Origin: CAZOZZ01 sp965262425 | Lineage (GTDB): Bacteria > Acidobacteriota > Terriglobia > 20CM-2-55-15 | Assembly (NCBI GenBank): GCA_965262425.1 | Contig: OZ253536.1 | Coordinates: 1,426,001-1,490,000 of the forward strand | Direction: 5' to 3' | DNA: 64,000 nucleotides | Shown here: one piece after another, positions 52,801 through 61,540 of the stretch | Position numbering within the stretch: the first letter of the stretch is position 1 | Layout: the number at the start of each line of letters is the position of its first letter | Position numbers and translations under genes: made by a program | The notes under the pieces: model-generated | Database searches by the model: none | Told to the model about the DNA's origin: nothing | Seen by the model: only the letters and a program-made list of their open reading frames with translations

Positions 52801-53103
52801 GAACGCTCGGCGGATCGCTGGTTCAATACGGACGCATTCGAAGTCCCTGAGCGCGGGAACTATGGAACCCTGGGTCGCAATACGATGAGGGGCCCGGGTT
52901 TCAGGAAGATCGATTTTGCGTTCATCAAGAAAAACTACTTCGGCGAGGACAGGCAGATCCAGTTCCGGGCCGAATTGTTCAACGCGTTCAACCGCACGAA
53001 CCTCCATACCCCGAATCGCATCGTCGATACGTCGTCGGCCGGCCTCATTTTTACGGCTAATGAAGGGCGACAGATTCAATTCGGGTTGAAGATCCTGTTC
53101 TGA
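49885..53103 (+). CDS. Oar-like TonB-dependent outer-membrane receptor
   Basis: A 1072-residue protein with signal peptide MKRLLVATFMILLLGTGAFAQ. Residues about 22-105 form a carboxypeptidase-regulatory-like domain (GTISGSVSDVSGAVIPGVEV, GGYVVPVLPIGEYNVTAVLPGF). The plug follows (RVTELPLASRKFQDLTMLVPGV, then EFRVETSTYAAEFGRNAGGQVRVTTKSG-like). The large beta-barrel ends in a C-terminal Phe (IQFGLKILF). Oar/SusC-like receptors import large or complexed substrates using TonB energy. The 155-bp gap to cassette B and the shared direction make co-expression likely. It is the intact counterpart of the broken receptor at 33477. Confidence 0.9.
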   Translation: MKRLLVATFMILLLGTGAFAQTGTISGSVSDVSGAVIPGVEVTVLHVGTNLSRTVISNESGGYVVPVLPIGEYNVTAVLPGFQTIVRAGIQLRDGNRTTVNLQLEVGSLTETVTVTEAAPLIQSETSSIGTIIENQRVTELPLASRKFQDLTMLVPGVRPSAQGSHKGFRGGISVAGARDGQTRFSLDGVDMVTTVVQVTTFFPSVDMIQEFRVETSTYAAEFGRNAGGQVRVTTKSGSNQLHGTIFEFVRNDALEAKNFFHPAGVAKPKFRRNNFGASVGGPIVKDRTFFFGNYDGLLLRQGQTRSSTVPSPAEIGGDFSGQSKPVIDPVTGQPFPGNIIPRDRFSPIGDIIARQYPAPNLPGTVRNFVASPILTRDTHQFTGKVDHRISDANNLLVRYTFNDSTGEDPYNWSSSTNLPDYGRTDDERTMNVGITDTHIFSPSMVGELRLGYNRYTQIRANLILEDIPAQWGITGTTKSPNPIDHGVPSIRVTGFESIGKFNIPSDRTDIIYQIAGSLNYTTGNHSFKMGGDVWQVGSMRLNNGGGRGEFRFTGAYTGTGLADLLLGFPRQTRRRLGDSRNPMWHEFFSLYLQDDWKVTPRLTLNLGLRYDVGTPNRSAHDRLARFNPDTGNIEIAGNASVRRDIDRVDSLLSVHYRPELAALAATIPMVDLGNRSLYSMDKNDVAPRIGLAYRATDRLAVRMGWGVFFDQAIGSKGGNHGGWKDFPFFIQQDFNGGLNFANAISMDDPFPERLARSAVSPSSSTDHYRTPYVQHYNMGIQYEPWNDVLVDLAFVGSASRKLYERRNINQPIVESATASVGSRRPYQGFGNINYGDSVAPAQFNSLQARVEARNVDGFTLAGAYTFAKNNDRFSDSDGDGGTPNNYDVHGTMWGPASNDIRHRLVVSYVYEFPTTSSSGFAGWFANGWEVSGINSFQTGPPFTVSLNSDRSNNGIRNDRPNLIGDPFLSGSERSADRWFNTDAFEVPERGNYGTLGRNTMRGPGFRKIDFAFIKKNYFGEDRQIQFRAELFNAFNRTNLHTPNRIVDTSSAGLIFTANEGRQIQFGLKILF

Positions 53104-53258
53104 TCTGGGTGGAACACCACCGACACGGCCCTGCGAGTCCTTGTGGCCCGCAGGGCCGATCACCACTTCCGAATCAGCCACCACCCATTCCGGGTAAACC
53201 ATCCACCTGAGGAGGCAGCCCGCTCTTGGAGGCTGGGCACTTTGCCCTGAAATCACTC

Positions 53259-55751
53259 ATGAAAAGAGTCCTGGTTTCCAGTAGATTGGTGATAGTTGCG
53301 GGCATCGTCCTGGGACACGCTGGGATCACGATATCCGCGGACGCTCAGCCGTGGGCCGGGGCATTGGTAGCCTTGACTGTTTCGAGCATGCCATCGCCCG
53401 CCGAACCATCCCAGACGCCTGGCGCGATGTCGGTAGAAGCACGAGAGACATTCGTTAACGAACACTGCGTTTACTGCCACGACGAGAGCCTGCGGACGGG
53501 AGGCTTCTCATTTGGAGACGTGGACCTGGCGCATCCGGATCAGAACGCCGAGCAAGTTGAAAAGGTCATCCTCAAGCTGCGGACGGGCATGATGCCCCCC
53601 GCCGGGGCGCCGCGGCCGAACCCCGACACCGTCAACGCCTTTACTTTGGCCCTGGAAGCCGACATCGACCGGGTTGCCGCCGCTGATCCGAATCCAGGTA
53701 CACCGTACCTCCACCGGTTGAACCGAACCGAGTACGCCAACGCGATCCTCGAGTTGCTTGCTCTGGAGATCGATTCGGAGTCGCTTCTGCCGGCCGACAC
53801 GAGGAGCCAGGGTTTCGACAATATTTCGGAGGTCCTCACTGTTTCGCCCACTTTGATGGAGGCGTACGTCAGAGCGGCCGGCAAGATCGGTCGCCTGGCT
53901 GTGGGCGATCCCGGGATGAGCCCTATCGAGGAGACATACCGTCTCGGAACGAATTTTTCGCAGATCCGTCACGTCGAAGGTACGCCGTTCGGCACGCGAG
54001 GCGGAATCGCCCGGACTCACAACTTCCCGGCCGATGGCGAGTACATTTTCCGAATGCTGCTGGTTTTCACGAGAAACACCTTCCTCTTCGGCAGCACCAT
54101 GTACGCGGAGCAACTAGAAGTGGCCGTGAACGGCGAGCGGGTGGCGCTGTTCGACATCGACCCATTGATGACAGCCGGTGAAAACGACCTGCGGACGCCC
54201 CCGATCAAAGTGAAAGCGGGTCCACAGACGATTTCGGCTTCGTTTGTGAATCTAGCCGATGGCCCGATTGAAGACCCTATCTGGCGGCCGGAGCGCAGCC
54301 TGGCCGATGATTTTTCAGGTCAGGTTGAGGGCCTGACCAACCCTCCCCACTTGAGGGATCTCACGATCATGGGTCCTTTTAACGCAACGGGGGTGAGCGA
54401 GTCGCCCAGCCGTCGCAAGATATTCACATGCCTCCCGGCCAACGCGAGCGAAGAGGGGCCTTGCGCTACCGAGATAATCACAACACTGGCGCGCCAGGCG
54501 TTTCGCAGGCCGTTGACGGCTGAAAATATCGAGGAGTTGATGAGCGCCTATCAGGAGGGTGCAGGACAGGGGGACTTTGACACGGGGATCCGAATGGCCT
54601 TGCAGTTCATCATTGCGAACCCCGAATTCGTGTTCCGTGTCGAACGCACTCCGGTCAATGCCGCCCCGGGTGAAAACTATCGCATCAGCGATCCGGAACT
54701 GGCTTCCCGCCTGGCGTTTTTCCTGTGGAGCACCCTTCCCGACGACGAACTCAACAGCCTGGCCGGCCAGGGCCAGCTCAAAGATCCGACGGTGCTTGAA
54801 CAGCAGGTGCGCCGGATGCTGGCCGACCCGCGCTCGGAAGCTCTGGCAAAAAACTTTGCGGGGCAATGGCTCCACCTGCGCAATCTCGAGCAATTGCTCC
54901 CAGATGTGTACCTGTTTGCGGATGCGGACCAGAACCTGTTTGAGTCGATGCGGCGAGAGACCGAGATGCTCTTCGACACCATCGTCCGCGAGAACCGAAA
55001 TATTGTCGATCTCCTGACTGCAGACTACACGTTTGTCAATGAGCGTCTTGCAAAACATTACGAGATCCCGAATATCCTGGGGAATAGATTCCGACGCGTG
55101 ATGCTTGAGGATGAGAACCGTTTCGGGCTGTTGGGCCAGGGGAGCATCCTGTCGGTAACCTCGTTCTCGAACCGGACCTCTCCGGTGGTGCGTGGCAAGT
55201 GGATCCTGGAGGAAGTTCTGGGCGTGACTGCTCCGATACCGCCCCCAAACGTGCCGCTCCTGGAGGAAAACAACCTGGGGAAAGGCGGTGAACCGCTCAG
55301 GCTTCGATCGGTGCGCGAGCGCATGGAGCAGCACCGCGCGGTCGAACCGTGCGCCTCCTGCCACAAGATCATGGATCCGATGGGCCTTGCGCTGGAGAAC
55401 TTTGATGCGGTCGGAGCATGGCGCGCCTACGACGGTGGTTTCCCTGTCGATCCGTCGGGTGAGTTGGTTGACGGAACCAAAGTAAGCAGCCCGGCCGACC
55501 TTCGGCGGGCGCTCCTGAAGTATTCGGATGCCTATGTGAGGAACTTCATCGTAAAGCTGGTGACCTATGCTTTGGGCCGCGAATTCACATACGTCGATAT
55601 GCCGGTGGTTCGCGAGATCGAACGGCAGGCCGCCCGGAACGACAACCGGTTCACGTCGATCGTGTTGGGTATCGTCAACAGCATGTCGTTTCAAATGAGA
55701 AAGCTGGAGCAACCCTCAGAGACACGAATGGCGACACCGCCGCCGCAGTGA
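53259..55751 (+). CDS. DUF1587/1595/1592/1588/1585 secreted haem protein, cassette B
   Basis: An 830-residue protein from ATG 53259 (MKRVLVSSRLVIVAGIVLGH, signal peptide). A TTG at 53226 preceded by a good AGGAGG at normal spacing is an alternative start that would lengthen the signal. CVYCH (Cys70, Cys73, His74) and a C-terminal CASCHKIMDPMG are the haem-like sites. The domain order is as in cassettes A and C: LHRLNRTEYANAILELLALEI, ARQAFRRPLTAENIEELMSAYQ, ELASRLAFFLWSTLPDDEL, LLGQGSILSVTSFSNRTSPVVRG, VKLVTYALGREFTYVDMPVV. It lies directly behind the Oar-like receptor. Confidence 0.9.
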   Translation: MKRVLVSSRLVIVAGIVLGHAGITISADAQPWAGALVALTVSSMPSPAEPSQTPGAMSVEARETFVNEHCVYCHDESLRTGGFSFGDVDLAHPDQNAEQVEKVILKLRTGMMPPAGAPRPNPDTVNAFTLALEADIDRVAAADPNPGTPYLHRLNRTEYANAILELLALEIDSESLLPADTRSQGFDNISEVLTVSPTLMEAYVRAAGKIGRLAVGDPGMSPIEETYRLGTNFSQIRHVEGTPFGTRGGIARTHNFPADGEYIFRMLLVFTRNTFLFGSTMYAEQLEVAVNGERVALFDIDPLMTAGENDLRTPPIKVKAGPQTISASFVNLADGPIEDPIWRPERSLADDFSGQVEGLTNPPHLRDLTIMGPFNATGVSESPSRRKIFTCLPANASEEGPCATEIITTLARQAFRRPLTAENIEELMSAYQEGAGQGDFDTGIRMALQFIIANPEFVFRVERTPVNAAPGENYRISDPELASRLAFFLWSTLPDDELNSLAGQGQLKDPTVLEQQVRRMLADPRSEALAKNFAGQWLHLRNLEQLLPDVYLFADADQNLFESMRRETEMLFDTIVRENRNIVDLLTADYTFVNERLAKHYEIPNILGNRFRRVMLEDENRFGLLGQGSILSVTSFSNRTSPVVRGKWILEEVLGVTAPIPPPNVPLLEENNLGKGGEPLRLRSVRERMEQHRAVEPCASCHKIMDPMGLALENFDAVGAWRAYDGGFPVDPSGELVDGTKVSSPADLRRALLKYSDAYVRNFIVKLVTYALGREFTYVDMPVVREIERQAARNDNRFTSIVLGIVNSMSFQMRKLEQPSETRMATPPPQ

Positions 55752-55862
55752 GTTTGGACGAGGTCGCCGGAAGAGGGAGTTCGTTTCGCGCCGTTGGTGA
55801 ATTTGTAGACTGACTTAAATCGACTCAAACCAATTCCAAGCACGGATAGGGGGTCCCGACAA

Positions 55863-57242
55863 ATGTTTATCACGAAGAAGCACATCTCCCGACGGACGGT
55901 TCTTCGAGGCATGGGCGTTGCAGTGGCGCTGCCGTTTCTGGAGTCGATGCTGCCTGCCCAGACACCTTTCGGCAAGACGGCGGCGGCCATACCGTCCCGC
56001 CTCTGTGCCATCGAACAGGTCCATGGCGCGGCAGGAAGTACGCGTGTCGGCCAGAAAGTGCACTACTGGTCGCCGGCCGAAGAGGGAGCAGATTTTCGGT
56101 TCACCCCGACCTTGATGTCGCTTGAACCGTTTCGAGAGTACATCACGATCGTCACGAATACGGACCTCGAAAACGCGAGAGCGCAGGCCGCCGACGAGGA
56201 GGGCGCCGATCATACCCGCGCGTCGGCGGTGTTCCTGACCGCTGCCCATCCAAAGAAAACGGAGGGAGCCGATTACCGTTGTGGTCCGTCGATCGACCAG
56301 ATCTACGCGCAGAGGTTTGGTCAGGACACACCGCTGCCGTCGCTCCAGCTGTCGATCGAGTCCGCAGGTTCCTTATCGGCTGCCTGCGGGTACGGTTACA
56401 GCTGTGTTTACACCGACACGATTTCCTGGTCCTCACCGACGACTCCGCTACCCATGGAGAGGAATCCGCGCGTGACTTTCGAGCGTCTATTCGGCGGGGG
56501 CGGCACGGCGGAGGAGCGCGCCACGCGATTGCGAGAGGACAGAAGCATCCTGGACAGGATCGGCCGCTCAGCGGCTCGTCTGCAGAAGGAAGTCGGTCCG
56601 AACGATCGCGCCCGCCTGGGCAGCTATCTGGAGAACGTCCGCGAGGTCGAGCGGCGGATTCAGAAGATCGAGCAATACAACGTGGCCAATGCGGGAGAGA
56701 GACAGCTGCCGGACGCCCCGATTGGCGTGCCCGATTCCTGGGCGGAGCATGTGAGCCTGATGCTCGATTTGCAGGTACTGGCTTTCATGACCGACACCAC
56801 CCGCGTGTCGACGTTCAAGCTGGCCCGTGACGTCAGTTCGGCAGTCTACCCGGACAGCGGAGTCTCGACGCCGTTCCACGCCGCTTCGCATCACGGACAA
56901 GATCCCGAGAACATTGCCAAGTTCGCCAAGTTGAACCAGTACCACGTCAGCCAGGTGGCCCCGTTCATCGAGAAGTTGAAAAACACGCCCGACGGTGACG
57001 GAAACCTGTTGGACCATACTCTGGTGGTGTATGGCAGCCCCATGGGGGACTCCCATGTTCACGAACATCTGCGGCTGCCTATGTTTTTGGCCGGTCACGC
57101 CAATGGCCAGATCAAGGGCAATCTCCACCTGAAATGCCCGGAGGGAACTCCCATGGCGAATCTTCTGCTGACCATTCTGCACCGGCTCGGGGCTGAGGAC
57201 GTGGACATAATCGGCGATAGCACGGGCGAGCTTGCCATCTGA
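55863..57242 (+). CDS. DUF1552 Tat-exported protein, cassette B
   Basis: 459 residues beginning MFITKKHISRRTVLRGMG with the twin-arginine motif SRRTVL. It shares HGAAGSTRVGQ, EEGADHTRASAVFLTAAHP, CGYGYSCVYTDTISWSSPTT and VYGSPMGDSHVHEHLRLP with the other two DUF1552 proteins here. The first 30 residues are almost unchanged among the three paralogues, more than the mature parts, suggesting a constrained export signal or recent exchange. It lies 111 bp after the haem-protein gene and 43 bp before the ankyrin gene. Confidence 0.9.
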   Translation: MFITKKHISRRTVLRGMGVAVALPFLESMLPAQTPFGKTAAAIPSRLCAIEQVHGAAGSTRVGQKVHYWSPAEEGADFRFTPTLMSLEPFREYITIVTNTDLENARAQAADEEGADHTRASAVFLTAAHPKKTEGADYRCGPSIDQIYAQRFGQDTPLPSLQLSIESAGSLSAACGYGYSCVYTDTISWSSPTTPLPMERNPRVTFERLFGGGGTAEERATRLREDRSILDRIGRSAARLQKEVGPNDRARLGSYLENVREVERRIQKIEQYNVANAGERQLPDAPIGVPDSWAEHVSLMLDLQVLAFMTDTTRVSTFKLARDVSSAVYPDSGVSTPFHAASHHGQDPENIAKFAKLNQYHVSQVAPFIEKLKNTPDGDGNLLDHTLVVYGSPMGDSHVHEHLRLPMFLAGHANGQIKGNLHLKCPEGTPMANLLLTILHRLGAEDVDIIGDSTGELAI

Positions 57243-57285
57243 GGGTCAAGTGGGAACCGTAAAGAAAAGTGGAGGGACACGACAT

Positions 57286-58932
57286 ATGTTGCGTAAGGGC
57301 TTACTAACGGGAGTTTGTGTGGTTTGCATGTCCGTGCTGATAGTAGCCGCCCCCGGTGACGTTCGATTGGCCGACGCGGCCATGCAGGGCGACATGGATA
57401 GAGTTCGTTCGCTGCTGGAACAGACGGCCGATGTGAATGGGGCACAAGGCGATGGGATGACCGCGCTCCACTGGGCGGTGTACAAAGATGATCTGGAGAT
57501 GGCGCGGCTGTTGATTCAGGCAGGCGCGGACTTCAAGGCGGGGACGCGCGTGGGGGCGATTACTCCGTTGTCTTTCGCCGCTAAGAACGGAAACGGGGCG
57601 ATCATCGAGTTGCTGTTGAAAGCTGGGGCAGAAGCAGACCTGGTCACCGGTCTCGGGACGACCCCCCTCATGCAGGCGGCGGCCTCGGGAAGCGTCGAGG
57701 CCGTGACGTCACTGCTGGACCACGGAGCGGTCGTGAACCGGAAGGAATCCGCTCGCCAACAGACCGCGGTCATGTTTGCGGCTGCGCTCGATCGGGCCCC
57801 GGTTGTCAGTCTGCTGGCGTCGCGCGGCGCAGATCTGGACGTCACGTCCAAAATTGTCGCGATCAAGGAAAACTTTATTGATGAGGATGGGAACCCGGTT
57901 CCCGCGCCGTCTCGAACTGGAGAAACGAGGCCACGGCCTAGAAATTCGGGAAAGATTCTCGGCACGGGTGGCATGTCCGCGTTGCACTATGCCGCCCGCC
58001 AGGGCCATATGGCCAGCGTGCGCGCCCTGGTTGAGGCGGGCGCGAATGTCAATCGCGTCAATGCGGTGGACAAGACCAGCCCCATGCTACTCGCAATCAA
58101 TGTCGGCAGGTACGAGATCGCCAAATACCTGCTGGACAACGGAGCGGACTCCAACATCGCCAGCACCGATGGGCTTGCTCCCCTGTACGCACTAGTACAC
58201 AGCAAATGGGCCCCTGTGGCGTGGACACCAACGCTGGCGACGTCCGCGTCGGGCATTGGGCAGGAGAAGGTCAGTCATCTGGAATTGATGAAGGCGCTTC
58301 TCGACAGTGGCGCCGACCCGAACGCCACGATACTGGCGTCGGTGTGGTTCAACCCGCCCCATCACAAGGAGGAGTGGGAAGAAGTATCCGGAACGACCGC
58401 GTTCTGGCGGGCCGCGCAAGCGACCGATTTCGGCGCGATGAAACTTCTGGTCGCCTATGGCGCCGACCCGAAGATTCCGTCGGACGACAACTTGACCCCA
58501 CTGGCGGTCGCCGCGGGAATCGGCTGGGCCGGAGAAAATTCCGTCAATGCGCCGGACGATCTTCTGGAGGTCGCCAAATACCTGGTCGAGCAGTTGGGAC
58601 TCGACGTCAACGTCGCGTCTGAGGAGGCCGGTTTCACTGCCTTGATGGGCGCGGCGTGGAGAGGAGACAATGAGCTCGTCGAATACCTGGTGGACAAGGG
58701 CGCCAGGGTCGACGTCAGGACTAAACTCGGCTGGGCCGTTACAGACATGGCCAATGGTCCGTCTCTTGTCAGCAGCGTTCCGAGGAAACACCCTACGACG
58801 ATCGCTCTCCTCGAGAAGTTGGGCGCTCCGGAACCGATCCAGGTCGTCGATGAAGAAATCCTGGGCATCATCAAGGGCAGGAGGTTCGACCCCGTTACGG
58901 GGAAATTTGTCAGAGTGCCAAGAGAGAACTGA
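57286..58932 (+). CDS. Exported ankyrin-repeat protein, cassette B
   Basis: A 548-residue protein from ATG 57286 (MLRKGLLTGVCVVCMSVLIVAAPGD, signal peptide; GGAGGG upstream). Ankyrin-type repeats include GDGMTALHWAVYKDDLEMARLL, GLGTTPLMQAAASGSVEAVTSLLDHG, GGMSALHYAARQGHMASVRALVEAG and AGFTALMGAAWRGDNELVEYLVDKG. The insert WAPVAWTPT... with SVWFNPPHHKEEWEEV and TTAFWRAAQATDFGAMKLLVAYG matches cassette A. The C-terminal part (DEEILGIIKGRRFDPVTGKF) also parallels A. It is the third gene of cassette B and ends 112 bp before cassette C. Confidence 0.87.
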   Translation: MLRKGLLTGVCVVCMSVLIVAAPGDVRLADAAMQGDMDRVRSLLEQTADVNGAQGDGMTALHWAVYKDDLEMARLLIQAGADFKAGTRVGAITPLSFAAKNGNGAIIELLLKAGAEADLVTGLGTTPLMQAAASGSVEAVTSLLDHGAVVNRKESARQQTAVMFAAALDRAPVVSLLASRGADLDVTSKIVAIKENFIDEDGNPVPAPSRTGETRPRPRNSGKILGTGGMSALHYAARQGHMASVRALVEAGANVNRVNAVDKTSPMLLAINVGRYEIAKYLLDNGADSNIASTDGLAPLYALVHSKWAPVAWTPTLATSASGIGQEKVSHLELMKALLDSGADPNATILASVWFNPPHHKEEWEEVSGTTAFWRAAQATDFGAMKLLVAYGADPKIPSDDNLTPLAVAAGIGWAGENSVNAPDDLLEVAKYLVEQLGLDVNVASEEAGFTALMGAAWRGDNELVEYLVDKGARVDVRTKLGWAVTDMANGPSLVSSVPRKHPTTIALLEKLGAPEPIQVVDEEILGIIKGRRFDPVTGKFVRVPREN

Positions 58933-59044
58933 AGTCCGTACATATTTCCTGGAAGTCCTTCTCCGGAGTTGCAGGCGAGCGCCGTATATCAGCCAAGGGT
59001 CAAAATCCTGTGGGTCTCGGTCACGGCGGTCGGGAGAACACTTG

Positions 59045-61429
59045 ATGAAAAGAATGTTGGTTTTCGGCGGTGTGGCGATGTTGATGGCGTTGGCTCTGGG
59101 GAACGCGTCGAGCGTGATGTCCGCGCCATCACAGAACTCGGACGTGATGTCGGTGGCATCGCGGCTGGAATTAGTCGATCAATATTGTGCCTACTGCCAC
59201 GACGAGGACGTGAAAAACGGGGACTTTGCGTTTGGGGACGTCGACCTGGCGCATCCGGATCGGAACGCGGAACAGGTGGAGAAGGTAATCCTCAAACTAC
59301 GCACCGGCATGATGCCTCCGGTCGGAATGCCGCGACCCGACGATGGCTCCCTGATGGCACTGGCGGCGGCGTTGGAGACCGACGTCGATCGGGTAGCGGC
59401 CGCCAGTCCGAATCCAGGCAGACCGGCGCTCTACCGTCTGAATCGAACCGAATACCGCAACGCGATCCGCGACTTGCTCGCCCTGGACATTGATGTCGAG
59501 TCGCTTCTGCCGGCCGATAACATCACTCGCGGTTTCGACAACATGTCGGAGGCGCTTACGGTTACGCCGACCCTCATGGAGGCGTACGTCCGCACGGCCG
59601 GAAAGATCGGCCGTCTCGCCCTGGGCGATCCAGGGATGGCTTCCATCCAGGAAACATACCCCGTCTCGAAGAACTTTTCTCAAACCCGTCATGTCGAAGG
59701 CACGCCCTTCGGGACGCGCGGCGGGATCGCCCTGGTCCATAACTTCCCGGCCGATGCCGAATACATCTTCAGACTGGCGCTGGTCTTCACGAGAAATACT
59801 TTCCTCTTCGGCAGCACCCTGGCAGGTCAGCAGATCGAGGTCGCCGTGAACGGCGAGCGGGTCGCGCTGTTCGACATCGACCCACTGATGACGCTCGACG
59901 AAAACGACCTCCGGACGCCGCCAATCAAGGTGACTGCAGGTCCGCAGAAGGTCTCGGCCTCTTTCGTTCAGAAGAGCACAGGACCGATCGGCGACTTTAT
60001 CCGGCGACCGGAGCGGAGCCTGGGCGATAGTTTCGCCGGCCAGATTCCCGGCCTGACGACCCTGCCCCACTTGCAGAACCTCGGGATTATGGGCCCCTAC
60101 AACGCGACAGGGGTCAGCGATACACCCAGCCGCGGGAAGATACTCGTTTGCCGGCCGGCCGGCGCGAGCGAGGAGGAGCCTTGCGCCAGAAGGATCATCT
60201 CGAGCCTGGCGAGCAGGGCGTTCCGGAAGCCCGTGAACGCGGAGCACCTCGAGGGACTGATGAGCGCCTATCAGGCGGGACGGGAGCATGGGGACTTCGA
60301 GTCGGGAATCCGTGTGGCCTTGCAGTTCATCCTTGCGCACCCGGAATTTGTGTTTCGTTCTGAGCGGTCTCCTGCCGGAGTCGCCCCAGGTACGGATTAT
60401 CGCGTCGGCGAGCTGGAACTGGCTTCACGTTTGTCGCATTTCCTGTGGAGCGCTGGCCCTGATGAGGAACTCATCACCGCGGCGGGCCGAGGGGAACTTC
60501 AGGATCCGGCCCTGCTCGAACAACAGGTGCGGCGCATGCTGGCCGACGCTCGCTCCGAAGCGCTGGCGAAGAACTTCGGTGGTCAGTGGCTGCACTTGCG
60601 CAGTCTGGCCGAAGCGATCCCTGATTTCTACCTGTATCCCGACTCCGACGAGAATCTTCTCACGTCGATGCGGCGGGAGACGGAGTTGTTGTTCGACAGT
60701 GTGGTGCGCGAAGATCGCGACGTGCGCACCTTGCTGACGGCGGACTATACCTTTGTCGAGGAGCGTCTTGCAAAACACTACGGAATTCCGAATGTCCTTG
60801 GGAACAAATTCCGGCGTGTGTCGCTCACCGATGAGAACCGCTTTGGGCTCCTGGGACAGGGCAGCATTCTGACCGTGACGTCGTTCTCCAATCGCACTTC
60901 ACCGGTGGTACGCGGCAAATACGTCCTGGAGCAGATTCTGGGAGTGGCTGCTCCGGTCCCACCGCCGAACGTGCCACTTCTGGAAGAAAATGATGTCCAT
61001 GGCGGTCAGTCGAGCAAGCTTCAATCCGTGCGCGACCGGATGGAGCGTCACCGCGCGGTCGAACCATGCGCTTCCTGTCACAAGATCATCGACCCGATAG
61101 GCCTGGCTCTGGAGAACTTTGATGCTGTCGGAGCATGGCGCGACTGGGACAGTGGTTTTCCTGTCGTCGCGTCCGGCGAACTGGTTGATGGGACAAAAGT
61201 GGACAGCCCGGCCAGCCTTCGAAAGGCACTTTTGAACTATTCGGATGCATTTCTCACGAATTTTACCAAGCAACTCCTGACCTACGCCCTGGGTCGAGGC
61301 GTGCAGTACTACGATATGCCGGTGGTTCGTTCCATCATCCGGGAAGCGGGTCGGAACGACAACCGGTTCGGGTCGATCGTTATGGGCATCGTCACGAGCA
61401 CGCCGTTCCAGATGAGACGGGCGGAGTAA
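59045..61429 (+). CDS. DUF1587/1595/1592/1588/1585 secreted haem protein, cassette C
   Basis: A 794-residue protein from ATG 59045 (MKRMLVFGGVAMLMALALGN; GGGAGA upstream). It lacks much of the low-complexity linker seen after the signal peptide in A and B, so CAYCH comes early (Cys48, Cys51, His52); CASCHKIIDPIG lies near the C-terminus. Domain landmarks are LYRLNRTEYRNAIRDLLALDI, SRAFRKPVNAEHLEGLMSAYQ, ELASRLSHFLWSAGPDEEL, LLGQGSILTVTSFSNRTSPVVRGKY and TKQLLTYALGRGVQYYDMPVV. A much longer upstream in-frame extension overlaps the ankyrin gene and is rejected. Confidence 0.9.
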   Translation: MKRMLVFGGVAMLMALALGNASSVMSAPSQNSDVMSVASRLELVDQYCAYCHDEDVKNGDFAFGDVDLAHPDRNAEQVEKVILKLRTGMMPPVGMPRPDDGSLMALAAALETDVDRVAAASPNPGRPALYRLNRTEYRNAIRDLLALDIDVESLLPADNITRGFDNMSEALTVTPTLMEAYVRTAGKIGRLALGDPGMASIQETYPVSKNFSQTRHVEGTPFGTRGGIALVHNFPADAEYIFRLALVFTRNTFLFGSTLAGQQIEVAVNGERVALFDIDPLMTLDENDLRTPPIKVTAGPQKVSASFVQKSTGPIGDFIRRPERSLGDSFAGQIPGLTTLPHLQNLGIMGPYNATGVSDTPSRGKILVCRPAGASEEEPCARRIISSLASRAFRKPVNAEHLEGLMSAYQAGREHGDFESGIRVALQFILAHPEFVFRSERSPAGVAPGTDYRVGELELASRLSHFLWSAGPDEELITAAGRGELQDPALLEQQVRRMLADARSEALAKNFGGQWLHLRSLAEAIPDFYLYPDSDENLLTSMRRETELLFDSVVREDRDVRTLLTADYTFVEERLAKHYGIPNVLGNKFRRVSLTDENRFGLLGQGSILTVTSFSNRTSPVVRGKYVLEQILGVAAPVPPPNVPLLEENDVHGGQSSKLQSVRDRMERHRAVEPCASCHKIIDPIGLALENFDAVGAWRDWDSGFPVVASGELVDGTKVDSPASLRKALLNYSDAFLTNFTKQLLTYALGRGVQYYDMPVVRSIIREAGRNDNRFGSIVMGIVTSTPFQMRRAE

Positions 61430-61540
61430 CCCGCGGAGGGAATGCGGCCGAACTCAGATGACCGGTGACCATTGATTTGATACGGTTAGTGGAGCAGGTC
61501 GAGACCGAACAAGCCTCAAAAAGACTGATAGGAGCACCGA

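Noticed and set aside
58670..59044. Upstream extension of the cassette C haem-protein gene
   Set aside because: It overlaps the ankyrin gene of cassette B in another frame; a signal peptide starts at 59045 after GGGAGA.
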